6,685 bases of DNA from Clostridia bacterium (GTDB lineage: Bacteria > Bacillota > Clostridia > Oscillospirales > CAG-272). Both the position numbers and the translations under genes were made by a program. Positions 6,278-6,685 of the stretch are shown here, piece after piece. How positions within the stretch are numbered: the first letter of the stretch is position 1; every line of letters begins with the position of its first letter. The stretch spans positions 1 through 6,685 of the forward strand of contig CAAEBS010000030.1 in NCBI GenBank assembly GCA_900754175.1. Reading direction: 5' to 3'. The notes beneath the pieces were generated by a model, which made no database searches, had not been told where the DNA came from, and saw only the letters and a list, made by a program, of their open reading frames with translations.

Positions 6278-6598
6278 ATGGCGAAAAATAAAAACGTAAC
6301 CAAAATTCTTGTCAGCGTGATCTTTATCGCACTGGGCGTGGATTCGGTCGTCCGGGCGTTTCAGAGCCTGCTCGATCTGGATCTTGCGGGAATTCTGAGC
6401 TGTACCCTGGGACTATTGATGTTTGTCATGGGTATTTTCGGAATTTTGCGGAATCAGATCAAGGTCTGCCGGGTGCTGGCGGTCATCGTCTGCATCCTTT
6501 CCGCCGCAAACTTCATTGTGGCGCTTGCGGGCGGGGCGTTCCAGACGCAGATGCTGATCTCCGCATTGCTGGCATGGATCTATTTTGATTGTGCATAA
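6278..6598 (+). CDS. Small four-helix membrane protein of unknown function
   Basis: I do not recognise a family. The 106-residue protein has a short basic N-terminus (Lys3, Lys5, Lys9) and four hydrophobic stretches at about 8-28, 36-57, 63-84 and 90-104, so it should span the membrane four times with the N-terminus inside. There is no signal-peptide cleavage site and no catalytic-looking motif; charged residues inside or next to helices are Asp22 and Arg26, and Arg58, Lys62 and Arg65 lie in the central loop. The ATG at 6278 has GAGG (6264-6267) ten bases upstream. It lies 26 bases after glyS and just before the terminator, so it should be made from the glyS message. A functional link to glycyl-tRNA charging is not implied. 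Composition resembles its neighbours, so nothing suggests transfer. The coding call is firm; the role is unknown. Confidence 0.82.
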   Translation: MAKNKNVTKILVSVIFIALGVDSVVRAFQSLLDLDLAGILSCTLGLLMFVMGIFGILRNQIKVCRVLAVIVCILSAANFIVALAGGAFQTQMLISALLAWIYFDCA

Positions 6599-6630
6599 AG
6601 AAAAGAGGCTGTCGCTTTTGCGACAGCCTC
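6599..6630 (-). terminator. Intrinsic terminator for a - strand transcript from beyond the right edge
   Basis: GAGGCTGTCGC (6605-6615) and GCGACAGCCTC (6620-6630) form a perfect 11-pair stem with a four-base loop. Read on the + strand no T-run follows. Read on the - strand the stem is followed by TTTTCTTT (complement of 6597-6604), the usual layout of a terminator. It therefore suggests a convergent gene lying to the right of the window. It could also act in + strand RNA as a stabilising 3' hairpin. Confidence 0.7.
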
Positions 6631-6640
6631 AGATCACTGA

Positions 6641-6680
6641 CAAAGCCCCTCTTTCGCTTAAGAGGGGGCTTTGTTTTTTT
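6641..6680 (+). terminator. Intrinsic terminator of the glyS unit
   Basis: CAAAGCCCCTCTT (6641-6653) pairs with AAGAGGGGGCTTTG (6660-6673) with a single bulged G and the six-base loop TCGCTT. Seven T residues follow (6674-6680). This is a strong rho-independent terminator for transcripts running rightward through glyS and the small membrane protein gene. No T-run follows it on the - strand, so it works in one direction only. Confidence 0.93.
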
Positions 6681-6685
6681 GTAAA

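Noticed and set aside
1..6685. Mobile element, CRISPR array, RiPP cluster, defence system or RNA gene
   Set aside because: All gaps between genes are under 90 bases and accounted for, the genes are core functions, composition is even, and no transposase, repeat array or tRNA fold is seen.

Overview
This window is an ordinary, densely packed housekeeping segment of about 57% GC (estimated by eye), with every gene on the + strand. The proteins look like those of a Gram-positive Clostridia, probably the Oscillospirales/Ruminococcaceae group. The reasons are the endonuclease-type MutL, the dimeric eukaryote-like glycyl-tRNA synthetase instead of GlyQ/GlyS, strong AGGAGG-type ribosome binding sites, and a sigma-A promoter of TTGACA/TACAAT form. 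The taxonomic placement is inference from protein style; no search was run.

Layout. Positions 1-807 hold the 3' end of mutL: a proline/glutamate-rich linker followed by the C-terminal dimerisation and endonuclease domain. A 77-base gap containing a hairpin beside a strong ribosome binding site leads into tgt (885-2021, tRNA-guanine transglycosylase). This is followed after 13 bases by tldD (2035-3414) and after another 15 bases by its partner tldE/pmbA (3430-4773). Three bases after the tldE stop a near-consensus promoter starts a second unit: glyS (4854-6251) and a small four-helix membrane protein of unknown function (6278-6598). Two hairpins close the window. The first is oriented to stop transcription arriving on the - strand from beyond the right edge, and the second is a classic + strand intrinsic terminator.

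How the genes work together. tgt, tldD and tldE are almost certainly cotranscribed, possibly with mutL. tgt (queuosine in tRNA) and glyS (charging of tRNA-Gly) both serve translation; mutL serves mismatch repair; TldD and TldE form one heterodimeric metalloprotease. No peptide precursor, toxin-antitoxin pair, mobile element, CRISPR array or RNA gene is visible. I do not see a new biological system here. The items worth a second look are small: the repeat-bearing MutL linker, the hairpin against the tgt ribosome binding site, the two stacked start sites of glyS, a 19-base stretch shared by tldD and tldE, and the interleaved convergent terminators.
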